Shown in pieces: positions 32,495-41,048 of a stretch of 44,262 nt of DNA; within the stretch, counting starts at the first letter, position 1, and every line of letters begins with the position of its first letter. The stretch covers positions 1 to 44,262 of the forward strand of contig WNDQ01000033.1 in NCBI GenBank assembly GCA_009912175.1, given 5' to 3'. A model generated the notes under the pieces. It was not told the origin of the DNA and made no database searches. It was given only the letters and a program-made list of their open reading frames with translations. Source of the DNA: Paracidovorax wautersii (lineage in GTDB: Bacteria; Pseudomonadota; Gammaproteobacteria; Burkholderiales; Burkholderiaceae_C). Position numbers and translations under genes: made by a program.

Positions 32495-34597
32495 ATGTCC
32501 TATCTCGTGCTCGCCCGCAAATACCGCCCCAAGACCTTCGCCGAACTCGTGGGGCAGGAGCACGTCGTGCAGGCGCTGGCGAACGCGCTGACGCAGCAGC
32601 GGCTGCACCATGCCTACCTGTTCACCGGCACGCGCGGCGTGGGCAAGACCACGGTCTCGCGCATCCTGGCCAAGTCGCTCAACTGCACCGGCGCGGACGG
32701 GCAGGGTGGCATCACGGCCGAGCCCTGCGGCGTGTGCCCGGCCTGCCGCGACATCGACAGCGGACGCTTCCCCGATTACACCGAGCTGGACGCGGCCTCC
32801 AACCGCGGCGTCGACGAGATCCAGTCGCTGCTGGAGCAGGCGGTCTACAAGCCCGTGCAGGGCCGCTTCAAGGTCTTCATGATCGACGAAGTGCACATGA
32901 TGACCAACCACGCCTTCAACGCCATGCTCAAGACGCTGGAGGAGCCGCCCGAGTACCTCAAGTTCGTGCTGGCCACGACCGACCCGCAGAAGGTGCCGGT
33001 GACGGTGCTCTCGCGCTGCCTGCAGTTCAACCTGCGGCCCATGATGCCCGACACGGTGCTGTCGCACCTGGTGCGTGTGCTCGAAGCCGAGCAGGTGCCG
33101 GCCGAGCCGCAGGCGCTGCGCCTGATCTCGCGCGCGGCGCGCGGCTCCATGCGCGACGCGCTGAGCCTGACCGACCAGGCGATCGCCTTTGGCAGCGGCC
33201 AGTTGCACGAAGGCCCGGTGCGCCAGATGCTGGGCGCGGTCGACCGCACCTACGTGCTGCGCCTGATCGAGGCGCTGGCCGCGGGCGACGGCCGCACCGT
33301 GGTCGAGACCTCGGACGCGCTGCGCCTGAATGGCCTGTCGGCCGCTTCCACGCTGGAAGAAATGAGCAGCGTGCTGCAGCGCATGGCCGTGCACCAGGCC
33401 GTGCCCGACTTGCAGCCCGACGCCGCCGACCCCGAGGCCGCCGAGATCCAGCGTCTGGCCGGCGTCATGCCCGCCGACGAAACCCAATTGCTCTACAGCC
33501 TGTGCCTGCACGGCCGCGGCGAGCTGGGCCTGGCGCCCGACGAATACGCCGCGCTGACCATGACGCTGCTGCGCCTGCTCGCGTTCAAGCCCGCGGGCAA
33601 CCCAGCCGCCACGGCCTCGGCTGAAAAAAAAACACTGCTGAAACCTGAGGCCCCGGCCGCCGCACCGGCGGCTGCCCTGGTCCGCACCCCGTCGCCCACG
33701 CCCGCCACCACGGCGGTGCCCGTGCGCCCGCCGGTCGTCCAGGCGCCCGCGCCTGTGCCTGTGCCACCAGCGCCGGTCCCGGCGCCCGTCGTGGCCGCGC
33801 CGGCGCCAGTGCCTCCTCCTTCTCCTGTTGCCGCGCCCGCGCCCGTTCCTGTCCCGCCGCCAGCGGCCCGGCCGCCCGTGCGCCCCGCCGTAGCCGCAGC
33901 GCCTGTGGCGGCACCCGTTCGCCCAGCGCCCGCTGCCCCGGCCGCCGCGCGCCGCGCGCCGCAGGACGTGCCACCCTGGGAAGATGCCGAAGCCGCATCC
34001 TGGCAAAACATGGCCGATGGCTGGCCCGCCGACGGTGCGGCCGTCGAGCCCGACCTGCCCGAGCCGCCGCCCGCCGAGCCTGAAGCGCCCGAGCCGCGCG
34101 TGCTGCGCATCCCCGTGCGCGAGCAGCCGCCGCCCGGCGCGCGCACCGAGCAGCGTGTCGCCCGCGCGCCGCAGGCCGACGTCTCGCCGCCTGAGCTCGT
34201 GCCCACGCCCGAGGGCGAGTTCTGGTTCGGCCTGATCGAGTCGCTGTGCCAGTCTAAGGCCGTGACGGCCATGGTGCGCCAGCTTGCCATCCAGTCGCAG
34301 CTGATCGCGCGCGACGAGGGCCTGTGGCATCTGCGTGTGGAAAGCGAATCGCTGGCCTCGGCCGCGCTGCGCGAGCGCCTGCAGAACGTGCTGGCCGAGG
34401 CCGGCCACGCCGTCAAGCTGCAGGTCGAGGTCGGCACCGTCAAGGACAGCCCCGCCAAGCGCCAGGCGCTGGCCCAGGCCGAGCGCCTGGAAGCCGCGCG
34501 CCAGCGCATCATGGCCGACCCCTTCGTGCAGGCCATGATCCGCGACTTCGACGCGCGCGTGGTGCCCGGCAGCATCGCGCCGGTCGACGCACCCTGA
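32495..34597 (+). CDS. dnaX: DNA polymerase III subunits tau and gamma (DnaX)
   Basis: 700-residue clamp-loader subunit. Domain I has Walker A GTRGVGKTT, a four-Cys zinc module (CGVCPAC with neighbouring Cys), DEVH and the sensor LSRCLQF. Domains II-III run to about residue 375. A very Pro/Ala-rich linker (about residues 380-540) joins the tau-specific domains that bind DnaB and the polymerase. At codons 377-379 an A9 run allows slippage, and both other frames stop within a few codons, which would give a product of about 380 residues like gamma. The ATG at 32495 was chosen over that at 32486 by family start. It is first in dnaX-ybaB-recR. Confidence 0.96.
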   Translation: MSYLVLARKYRPKTFAELVGQEHVVQALANALTQQRLHHAYLFTGTRGVGKTTVSRILAKSLNCTGADGQGGITAEPCGVCPACRDIDSGRFPDYTELDAASNRGVDEIQSLLEQAVYKPVQGRFKVFMIDEVHMMTNHAFNAMLKTLEEPPEYLKFVLATTDPQKVPVTVLSRCLQFNLRPMMPDTVLSHLVRVLEAEQVPAEPQALRLISRAARGSMRDALSLTDQAIAFGSGQLHEGPVRQMLGAVDRTYVLRLIEALAAGDGRTVVETSDALRLNGLSAASTLEEMSSVLQRMAVHQAVPDLQPDAADPEAAEIQRLAGVMPADETQLLYSLCLHGRGELGLAPDEYAALTMTLLRLLAFKPAGNPAATASAEKKTLLKPEAPAAAPAAALVRTPSPTPATTAVPVRPPVVQAPAPVPVPPAPVPAPVVAAPAPVPPPSPVAAPAPVPVPPPAARPPVRPAVAAAPVAAPVRPAPAAPAAARRAPQDVPPWEDAEAASWQNMADGWPADGAAVEPDLPEPPPAEPEAPEPRVLRIPVREQPPPGARTEQRVARAPQADVSPPELVPTPEGEFWFGLIESLCQSKAVTAMVRQLAIQSQLIARDEGLWHLRVESESLASAALRERLQNVLAEAGHAVKLQVEVGTVKDSPAKRQALAQAERLEAARQRIMADPFVQAMIRDFDARVVPGSIAPVDAP
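33623..33648 (+). other. A9 slippage site in dnaX with early stops in both other frames
   Basis: GAAAAAAAAAC at 33623-33633 contains nine A. After -1 slippage the frame reads NTAET and TGA at 33646-33648. After +1 slippage it stops at TGA 33639-33641. Either way the product ends right after clamp-loader domain III, where gamma ends in other bacteria. Confidence 0.7.
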
Positions 34598-34680
34598 TGC
34601 CACAATCGCCCCATGCGGGTGGCGCGTGGCGCCGCCTGCTTTCTCTTTTTGTCTCCGCCTTACGCTAAAGGAAAACGACC

Positions 34681-35004
34681 ATGTTCAACAAAGGACAACT
34701 TGCCGGCCTCATGAAACAGGCCCAGGCCATGCAGGACAACCTCAAGAAGGCCCAGGAAGAGCTGGCCCTGATCGAGGTGCAGGGCGAGTCCGGCGCCGGC
34801 CTGGTCAAGGTGACCATGACCTGCAAGCACGACGTCAAGCGTGTGGAGATCGACCCCAGCCTGCTGACCGACGACAAGGACATGCTCGAAGACCTGGTGG
34901 CCGCCGCCTTCAACGCCGCCGTGCGCCGCGCGGCCGATGTCGAGCAGGAAAAGATGGGCAAGCTGTCCGCCGGCCTGCCCGCCGGCATGAAGCTGCCGTT
35001 CTGA
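34681..35004 (+). CDS. ybaB: YbaB/EbfC nucleoid-associated protein
   Basis: 107-residue YbaB family DNA-binding protein. It begins [20 protein letters not shown] and contains the conserved [12 protein letters not shown] and [19 protein letters not shown], followed by [10 protein letters not shown]. YbaB forms tweezer-like dimers that coat DNA. Its place between dnaX and recR is conserved in many bacteria. It has an AAAGGAAAAC Shine-Dalgarno region upstream and looks intact. Confidence 0.96.
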   Translation: MFNKGQLAGLMKQAQAMQDNLKKAQEELALIEVQGESGAGLVKVTMTCKHDVKRVEIDPSLLTDDKDMLEDLVAAAFNAAVRRAADVEQEKMGKLSAGLPAGMKLPF

Positions 35005-35017
35005 TCGCGCCGACCGC

Positions 35018-35608
35018 ATGGCCACCAGCGCGTCCCTCCAGGCCCTGACCGAAGCCCTGCGCCGCCTGCCCGGCGTGGGTGCGCGTTCGGCCTCGCGCAT
35101 GGCCTACCACTTGCTGCAGCACGACCGCGAAGGCGCCGAAGCCATCGCCCGCGCGCTGCAGCAGGCCGTGGCCCAGGTGCGCCACTGCCGCCTGTGCAAC
35201 ACGCTGACCGAGGACGAGGTCTGCAGCGTCTGCCGCGACCCCGCGCGCGACCGCAGCAAGCTGTGCGTGATCGAGACGCCGGCCGACGAAGCGGCGCTCG
35301 AGCGCACCGGCGCCTACAAGGGCCTGTACTTCGTGCTCATGGGCAAGCTCAGTCCGCTCGACGGCATCGGCCCCAAGGACATCGGCCTGGTGCGCCTGTT
35401 CGAGCGCGCGGGCGACGGCGTGGTGCAGGAAGTCATCCTGGCCACCAACTTCACGGGCGAGGGCGAAGCCACCGCGCACGTCATCGCCGAACGCCTGAAG
35501 GCACGCGGCCTGACCGTGACCCGCCTGGCGCGTGGCGTGCCCGTGGGCAGCGAACTCGAATACGTCGACCTGGGCACCATCGCGCACGCGCTGGTGGACC
35601 GGCGCTGA
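35018..35608 (+). CDS. recR: Recombination protein RecR
   Basis: 196-residue RecR. An N-terminal helix-hairpin-helix ([20 protein letters not shown]) is followed by a C4 zinc finger ([18 protein letters not shown]), then a Toprim domain ([33 protein letters not shown]) and the C-terminal Walker B-like segment. It acts with RecF and RecO in loading RecA at gaps. It starts 14 bp after ybaB, so dnaX-ybaB-recR are one operon. Confidence 0.97.
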   Translation: MATSASLQALTEALRRLPGVGARSASRMAYHLLQHDREGAEAIARALQQAVAQVRHCRLCNTLTEDEVCSVCRDPARDRSKLCVIETPADEAALERTGAYKGLYFVLMGKLSPLDGIGPKDIGLVRLFERAGDGVVQEVILATNFTGEGEATAHVIAERLKARGLTVTRLARGVPVGSELEYVDLGTIAHALVDRR

Positions 35609-35642
35609 ACGCTGCGGCGCACGAAGCGGCCACGTTCCCACC

Positions 35643-36239
35643 ATGGCGCTTGAGCAACTCCTGACCCACTACGGCGCGCTGGCGCTGTTTGCCGGCGCGG
35701 CGCTGGAGGGTGAAACCGTGGTGATCCTGGGCGGGCTGCTGGCGCACCGCGGGGTGATCGGGTGGCCGGCTGCCATTGCCGCCGCGGCCCTGGGATCGTT
35801 CCTGGCCGACCAGTTGTTGTTCTGGGTGGGACGCCGGGGTCTGGGGCGCTTGCGCAGCGCGCAGCGCCTGCGCGAAACCGTGGCGTTCCAGCGGGTGTCG
35901 CGCTGGTGTGCGGCCTATCCGGTGGCGACGGTGTTCGCCTTTCGTTTTCTGTACGGCCTGCGCACGATCGGCCCGATCGCGATTGGCGCCAGCGGCAGCA
36001 TCGGGCCGCGCCTGTTTTTCTGGGCCAATCTGGCGGCAGCCTGGGTCTGGGGCGCCGTGTTCGTGGCGGTCGGCTACAACTTTGGCCGGGCGATCGAGCG
36101 CCTGTTCGGAGGCATCCACGCGCTGCACCACGTGCTGCTGCTGGGTGTGCTGGGCGCGTTGGTGCTGGTGGGCCTGGCCGTGCTGCTGCGCCGCTGGCTG
36201 GCGGCGCGGCGCGTCAAGGACGGCCCGCCGCAACCGTAG
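35643..36239 (+). CDS. DedA-family membrane protein
   Basis: 198 residues from the ATG at 35643. DedA features are ALFAGAALEGETVVILGGLLAHRG (the conserved E...G loop), FLADQLLFWVGRRGLGR, FAFRFLYGLRTIGPIAIG and the C-terminal WVWGAVFVAVGYNFGRA. About four to five membrane segments are present. DedA proteins are proposed flippases for undecaprenyl phosphate or other lipids, which is family knowledge and not shown here. It follows recR by 35 bp and may be cotranscribed. Its stop lies three bases from the convergent DUF2145 stop. Confidence 0.9.
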   Translation: MALEQLLTHYGALALFAGAALEGETVVILGGLLAHRGVIGWPAAIAAAALGSFLADQLLFWVGRRGLGRLRSAQRLRETVAFQRVSRWCAAYPVATVFAFRFLYGLRTIGPIAIGASGSIGPRLFFWANLAAAWVWGAVFVAVGYNFGRAIERLFGGIHALHHVLLLGVLGALVLVGLAVLLRRWLAARRVKDGPPQP

Positions 36240-36242
36240 CGG

Positions 36243-37130
36243 TTACTCCAGCGAGACGACGCGGTCGCCCGGCCCCGGCTTGCAGCCGTCGGCCATGGGC
36301 TCCCAGCCCCGGTGCACCACGACCTGTCGGCTGTCGTGGCAGATCTCCACACGTTCGCTCTCGGGGTAGCGCTGACGCACAAAGGTCTCCAGGGTCGCGG
36401 GCAGGCTGATCTGCAGCTGGAGCGTGTAGCGCTCGTCCTCGGGGTGGTCTTCCAGGTTCAGCATGGGCACGAAGCCGCCCAGGAACATCAGCCAGTGCGA
36501 GCCGACGTTCACCGGCTCGGGCGCGTAGCCGGCCGTGCGCAGCCAGTCCTGGGCGCGTTCGCGCAGGTCCGGCCCCGCGGGCAGATCGCCCCAGGCCGCG
36601 GCCATCATCTCGACCACCCACTGGTTGCAGTTCTGGTAGCGCAGGCCAAAGGCATAGGCGTTGGCGCTGTAGCGCGCCGCCAGCAGGTCCAGCCCGGCCT
36701 CGCGCGGCGGCTTGACGATGGCGATGTAGCCGACCGGGTCGTTGCCGATGCCCAGCGTGAAGCCGGCCAGGCCCTGGTCGTAGATGCGTGGGCGCTTTTC
36801 GTCGCAGGCGTAGTAGAGCTGGCGCAGCGACCATGCGCCGTTCTCGCCCGGCCAGGTGATGGCCGCGTGCGAGTAGCGGATGTGAAAGCGCGACAGGTCG
36901 TAGCCCGTGCGGCTGATCAACACGGCGCGGTCGTCGCCCGTGGCCGCCAGTTCTTCGCGCACCACGGCGGCAAAACGCAGCAGGCGGCTTTGTTCGCTGG
37001 CGTTGAGCAGGTGCGAGCGGTCGCAGTAGTTGGAGGCGGCCGACGCGCCGCCGCCACTGGCCAGCGCCGGTGCGGCGGCGGCAGCCAGGGCCAGCGCCAG
37101 CAGCGCGCCGGCCCAGCGGTGGGGGATCAC
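36243..37130 (-). CDS. DUF2145-family exported protein
   Basis: 295 residues with signal peptide HRWAGALLALALAAAAAPALA. The mature part, YCDRSHLLNASEQSRLLRFA, SRTGYDLSRFHIRYSHAAIT and YQNCNQWVVEMMAAAWGDLP, matches my memory of DUF2145. The pattern of a conserved H (RYSHAAI) and Cys (QNCNQW) resembles a papain-like or NlpC-like arrangement, but this is speculation. Its start overlaps the stop of the upstream small exported protein (ATGA), so the two are a translationally coupled pair. Cell location: periplasm. Confidence 0.8.
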   Translation of the reverse strand: MIPHRWAGALLALALAAAAAPALASGGGASAASNYCDRSHLLNASEQSRLLRFAAVVREELAATGDDRAVLISRTGYDLSRFHIRYSHAAITWPGENGAWSLRQLYYACDEKRPRIYDQGLAGFTLGIGNDPVGYIAIVKPPREAGLDLLAARYSANAYAFGLRYQNCNQWVVEMMAAAWGDLPAGPDLRERAQDWLRTAGYAPEPVNVGSHWLMFLGGFVPMLNLEDHPEDERYTLQLQISLPATLETFVRQRYPESERVEICHDSRQVVVHRGWEPMADGCKPGPGDRVVSLE

Positions 37131-37585
37131 AGCGCGGTAACGGGACGCGAGGCCATGTCGGCCTGCCAGTCGTCGGTCAGCACCAGGTAGAAGGTTTCGC
37201 GGGTGTCGGCGCGGGCGAACTCATAGCCGTAGACGCGGTTTTGCGCGTGCACCGTGTCGCCCACGCCCAGCTTCTGCGCGGCCAGCGTGGTAGCGGGCAG
37301 CTCAAGGACCACTTGCCGCTGCGCCCCGCCATCCTGCGCCAGCGTGAGCTGCACGTGGTCGGCGCGGTCGCCCGCCTGCGCGATGTGGGTGATGCGGTAG
37401 TCGCCGTCGGCCACCTTGTCGTCGTCGCCGCGCGAGCTGTTGCTCGATCCCTTGAGCGAGTCGGACACGCTGCCGCTGGAGGCCGAGCCGGCCGTCGACG
37501 CCGACGAGGCAAAGCTGGCCGCGTGGGCCTGGAAGGCAAAACTCGCGGCGGCGCAGACGCAGGCGAGACGGTACATCGAGTGCAT
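37127..37585 (-). CDS. Small exported protein paired with DUF2145
   Basis: 152 residues from the ATG at 37585, with signal peptide MYRLACVCAAASFAFQAHA. A Ser-rich linker (ASSASTAGSASSGSVSDS, about residues 25-50) follows. The C-terminal part is DGDYRITHIAQAGDRADHVQ to TFYLVLTDDWQADM. It lies directly ahead of the DUF2145 gene with a 4-bp overlap, so the products probably work together in the envelope. I do not recognise a named domain. The upstream in-frame extension was rejected for lack of a signal. Confidence 0.75.
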   Translation of the reverse strand: MHSMYRLACVCAAASFAFQAHAASFASSASTAGSASSGSVSDSLKGSSNSSRGDDDKVADGDYRITHIAQAGDRADHVQLTLAQDGGAQRQVVLELPATTLAAQKLGVGDTVHAQNRVYGYEFARADTRETFYLVLTDDWQADMASRPVTAL

Positions 37586-37704
37586 GAGAACTCCTGAAGG
37601 GGCAGTGAAAGCCATTCGCTCGGAACGGGTGGGAATATCCACTAATGAACGATTGGTCACTATAGATGAGGGCCACGGACGATAGTTCCGCGACGGCGGG
37701 GTGG

Positions 37705-38823
37705 TCAGCCGCCGATGTAGCTCATCTCCACACGCGGGCGCGCAGCCGGGGCGGCCTGGCCGCGCAGCTCGGAGTAGCGGTCGGCACGGTTGCCCCAGAT
37801 GCCGGCGATGGCCTGGACGATGCGCGCGTCGCTGGCGCCGTCGCGCAGCAGCGAACGCAGGTCGTGGCCCTGGCTGGCGAACAGGCACAGGTACAGCCGC
37901 CCCTCGGTCGACAGGCGGGCGCGGTTGCAGTCGCCGCAGAAGGCATGGCTGACGCTGCTGATGAAGCCGACCTCGCCGCCGCCGTCGGCGTAGGCCCAGC
38001 GCTGGGCGGTCTCGCCGGGCGCGCTGGCTTGCAGCGGCACCAGTTCCCAGTGGGCGCGCAGGCGCGCGAGCAGTTCCTGGCTGGGCACCACGTCGTCCAT
38101 GCGCCAGCCGTTGGTGCTGCCCACGTCCATGAATTCGATGAAGCGCAGCACCACGCCCGTGCCCCGGAAGTGGCGCGCCAGGGCGACGGCCTCGTGGTCG
38201 TTGACGCCGCGTTTGACCACCATGTTGACCTTGATCGGCCCCAGGCCCGCGGCCTGCGCGGCGGCAATGCCGTCCAGCACGTCGGCGACCGGGAAGTCCA
38301 CGTCGTTCATGCGGCGGAAGGTGGCGTCGTCCAGCGCGTCCAGGCTGACCGTCACGCGCGCCAGGCCGGCTTCGCGCAGCGCGCGGGCCTTGCGCGCGAG
38401 CAAGGAGCCGTTGGTGGTCAGCGTCAGGTCCAGCGGCTGGCCGTCGGCGGTGCGCACCTGCGCGAGCTGGCGCACCAGCTCCTCGATGTTCTTGCGCAGC
38501 AGCGGCTCGCCCCCGGTCAGGCGGATATTGCGGGTGCCCTGCGCGGCAAAGAGCTGCGCCAGCCGCGTGATTTCTTCAAAGCTCAGCAACGCCTCGTGCG
38601 GCAGGTAGCGGTAGTCCTTGCCGAACACTTCCTTGGGCATGCAGTAGCTGCAGCGGAAGTTGCAGCGGTCGATCACGCTGATGCGCAGGTCGCGCAGCGG
38701 GCGCTGGCGCGTGTCCAGCAACTCGCCACCGGCGCCCACGGCCGGGCCGGCGGCCGGCGGCAGGGCCAGTCGCTGGTCGACCAGAGGGATGACGCGGCGC
38801 GGCGTCGTCGTGGGGGCGCGCAT
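37705..38823 (-). CDS. moaA: GTP 3',8-cyclase MoaA
   Basis: 372-residue radical SAM enzyme that starts molybdenum cofactor synthesis by converting GTP to 3',8-cyclo-GTP. The SAM [4Fe-4S] motif is [20 protein letters not shown] motif follows. The C-terminal second cluster Cys are in [19 protein letters not shown]. The protein ends YIGG, the double Gly that is required for activity. An N-terminal extension of about 35 residues precedes the core. No other moa gene is in the window. It looks intact. Confidence 0.97.
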   Translation of the reverse strand: MRAPTTTPRRVIPLVDQRLALPPAAGPAVGAGGELLDTRQRPLRDLRISVIDRCNFRCSYCMPKEVFGKDYRYLPHEALLSFEEITRLAQLFAAQGTRNIRLTGGEPLLRKNIEELVRQLAQVRTADGQPLDLTLTTNGSLLARKARALREAGLARVTVSLDALDDATFRRMNDVDFPVADVLDGIAAAQAAGLGPIKVNMVVKRGVNDHEAVALARHFRGTGVVLRFIEFMDVGSTNGWRMDDVVPSQELLARLRAHWELVPLQASAPGETAQRWAYADGGGEVGFISSVSHAFCGDCNRARLSTEGRLYLCLFASQGHDLRSLLRDGASDARIVQAIAGIWGNRADRYSELRGQAAPAARPRVEMSYIGG

Positions 38824-38909
38824 GGCGCTATTGTCGGGGCGAATGCGCGGATTGCCAGAGGGCGGCCGGGCAATCCCGAAGCAAATGGCCTGGTTTCAGC
38901 CGTGAATGA

Positions 38910-39995
38910 TCAGCGCGTCGCCATGGCCAGGCCGGTGAACAGCGCGCCGCCGGCCATCAGCCAGACGAACAGCAGGCCGGCCAGCAGCAGCGGCTTGAAG
39001 CCCGCGCGCCGCAGGGCCGAGTGCTGGATGCCCAGGCCCAGCGCCGCCATGGCCGAGGCCAGCAGCAGGTCGTCCAGCGCGCGCAGCGCCTGCGCCAGCG
39101 CGGGCGGCACGGCGATGGCCGAGTTCAGCGCCACCACCGCCATGAAGGCCACGGCGAACCAGGGCATGGACTGGGCCAGGCTCGCGGCGGGCGCGGTGCC
39201 GGCCGCACGCCGGCCGCCGCGTCCCAGCCACCAGGCCAGCGTGGCCAGGAAGGGGGCGAGCATCAGCACGCGCACCAGCTTGGCCACCACGGCGTCGCCC
39301 GCCGTCTCGGCACCCAGGCTGCGGCCGGTGGCCACGACCTGCGCCACCTCGTGCACCGTGGCGCCCACATACAGGCCGAAGAAACGGGCGACGGCGGCGG
39401 CATCGCCCGTGGCCTGCAGCGCCAGCGTATACAGCAGCGGGTAGATAAAGACCGCCAGCGTGCCGAACACCACCACGGTGGCGACCGCCACGGCCACCTG
39501 GTCGGCACGCGCGCGGGCCACCGGGGCGGTGGCCAGCACGGCGGCGGCGCCGCAGATCGAACTGCCCGCGCCGATCAGGATGGCCGTGCCGCGCTCCAGC
39601 CCCAGCCAGCGGGTGCCGATCCAGACCGCCAGCGCGAAGGTGCTGCACAGCACGGCCGCGTCGGCCGCCACGCCGGCCCAGCCCATGTGGCCGATGTCCT
39701 GCAGCGTCAGCCGCAGGCCGTAGAGCACGATGCCCGCGCGCAGCAGCGTCTGCCGCGACCAGGCCACACCGCTGTCGCACGCGGGCTGCCAGGCCGGGTA
39801 GCGCGTGTTGCCCAGCGCCATGCCCAGCAGCATGGCCAGCACCAGTGCGCCCAGCCCGTGCTCGGCCAGCCAGGGCAGGCGGGCCAGCTCGGTGGCCAGC
39901 AGGCCCAGGATCAGCGCCAGCGCAACGCTGGGCAACGCACGCCCGGCGCGCAGCCGGGGCAGGGCGAATGAGGGCGATGGCAGGGGCGTGGACAT
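38910..39995 (-). CDS. YeiH-family putative sulfate exporter
   Basis: 361-residue UPF0324 membrane protein with roughly ten helices. Family motifs are LLGMALGNTRYPAW, GIVLYGLRLTLQDIGHMG, GAGSSICGAAAVLATAPV and GLYVGATVHEVAQVVATG. The family is annotated as sulfate/sulfite exporters on limited evidence, including the link to the LysR protein YeiE. The divergent LysR gene next to it supports that arrangement. Start ATG at 39995 has an AT-rich promoter region upstream. Confidence 0.88.
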   Translation of the reverse strand: MSTPLPSPSFALPRLRAGRALPSVALALILGLLATELARLPWLAEHGLGALVLAMLLGMALGNTRYPAWQPACDSGVAWSRQTLLRAGIVLYGLRLTLQDIGHMGWAGVAADAAVLCSTFALAVWIGTRWLGLERGTAILIGAGSSICGAAAVLATAPVARARADQVAVAVATVVVFGTLAVFIYPLLYTLALQATGDAAAVARFFGLYVGATVHEVAQVVATGRSLGAETAGDAVVAKLVRVLMLAPFLATLAWWLGRGGRRAAGTAPAASLAQSMPWFAVAFMAVVALNSAIAVPPALAQALRALDDLLLASAMAALGLGIQHSALRRAGFKPLLLAGLLFVWLMAGGALFTGLAMATR

Positions 39996-40100
39996 GGTGC
40001 AGTGGCTTATTTATTCAATGGATATGAATATACAGAAAATGCATAAACAATAAAAACGAATAATTCATGTGAGAATGACCTGAAAAACAGGTTATTGAAG
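39996..40100. promoter_or_regulatory. Divergent YeiH/LysR control region, AT-rich
   Basis: 105-bp spacer that is far more AT-rich than the flanking genes. It holds the dyad ATTCA-N7-TGAAT at 40013-40029, a good candidate LysR-type T-N11-A site. Promoters for both genes must lie here. The LysR ORF could start at the TTG at 40095 instead of the ATG at 40101. Confidence 0.55.
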
Positions 40101-41039
40101 ATGCTGAAGATCACCTTGCGCCAGATGGAAGTGTTCGCGGCCGTGGCCGCCGCCGGCAGCACCGGCGCGGCAGCCCAGGCCGTGGGGCTGTCGCAGTCGG
40201 CCACCAGTGCCGCGCTCAACGAGCTGGAAGCCGCCCTGGGCGGGCCGCTGTTCGACCGCGTGGGCCGGCGCCTGCGGCTGGGCGGGCTGGGCCACGAACT
40301 GCTGCCGCGTGTGCGTGTGCTGCTCGACGGCGCCCGCGCCATCGAGCACTGGAGCGAGGAAGCCCTGGCCGGCGCGACCGACCTGCGCATCGGCGCTAGC
40401 ACCACCATCGGCAACTACCTGCTGCCGCGCCTGCTGGCCAGCTACCGGGCTGCGCTGCCGCCCGCCTGGCAGACGGCCTGGACGGCCCACGTGCGCATCG
40501 CCAACACCCAGGACGTGGCGCGCCAGGTGGCCGACTTCGCGCTGGACATCGGCCTGATCGAAGGGCCTTGCCACGAAGCCGGGCTGCAGGTGCTGCCCTG
40601 GTTGCAGGACGAGCTGGTCATCGTCGCGGGTGCGCGTGCGGCGCGGGCGGCGGGCTGGCTGGGACCGGTGGTTTCGATCGAGGCCCTGCAGGCAGCCCCG
40701 TGGCTGTTGCGCGAAAGCGGCTCGGGCACGCGCGAGGCCATCCTGCAAGCGCTCGCGCCGCATCTGCAAGGGCTGCGCGAGGGCATCCAGTTCGCCAACT
40801 CCGAAGCCATCAAACATGCCGTGGCCGAGGGGCTGGGCATCAGCTGTCTCTCGCGCTGGGTGGTGGCCGACGCGCTGACGGCCGGCCACCTGGTCGAACT
40901 GCAGACGCCGCTGCCGCCGCTCTCGCGCCCGCTGGGCCTGGTCGTGCACCGCGACAAGGTGCTGGCGCCGGGGCTGCTGCGTTTTCAGTCCTTCCTGCGG
41001 GAGGTGGCGGCGGCGCCGATGCCTGTCCAGGCGGTGTGA
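40101..41039 (+). CDS. LysR-family regulator, YeiE/CysB-like branch
   Basis: 312 residues from the ATG at 40101. The helix-turn-helix is ITLRQMEVFAAVAAAGSTGAAAQAVGLSQSATSAALNELE, here cited as two adjoining parts: TLRQMEVFAAVAAAGSTGAA, then AQAVGLSQSATSAALNELE. The effector domain contains DLRIGASTTIGNYLLPRLL and LLRESGSGTREAILQAL, which resemble YeiE. It is divergent from the YeiH gene and should control it. Intact, in contrast to the LysR pseudogene near 26.4 kb. Confidence 0.9.
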   Translation: MLKITLRQMEVFAAVAAAGSTGAAAQAVGLSQSATSAALNELEAALGGPLFDRVGRRLRLGGLGHELLPRVRVLLDGARAIEHWSEEALAGATDLRIGASTTIGNYLLPRLLASYRAALPPAWQTAWTAHVRIANTQDVARQVADFALDIGLIEGPCHEAGLQVLPWLQDELVIVAGARAARAAGWLGPVVSIEALQAAPWLLRESGSGTREAILQALAPHLQGLREGIQFANSEAIKHAVAEGLGISCLSRWVVADALTAGHLVELQTPLPPLSRPLGLVVHRDKVLAPGLLRFQSFLREVAAAPMPVQAV

Positions 41040-41048
41040 TCTGCGGGG

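Noticed and set aside
33660-33960. Proline/alanine-rich repeats as a DNA repeat array
   Set aside because: They encode the flexible linker of DnaX; the DNA repeats are irregular and explained by biased codons.
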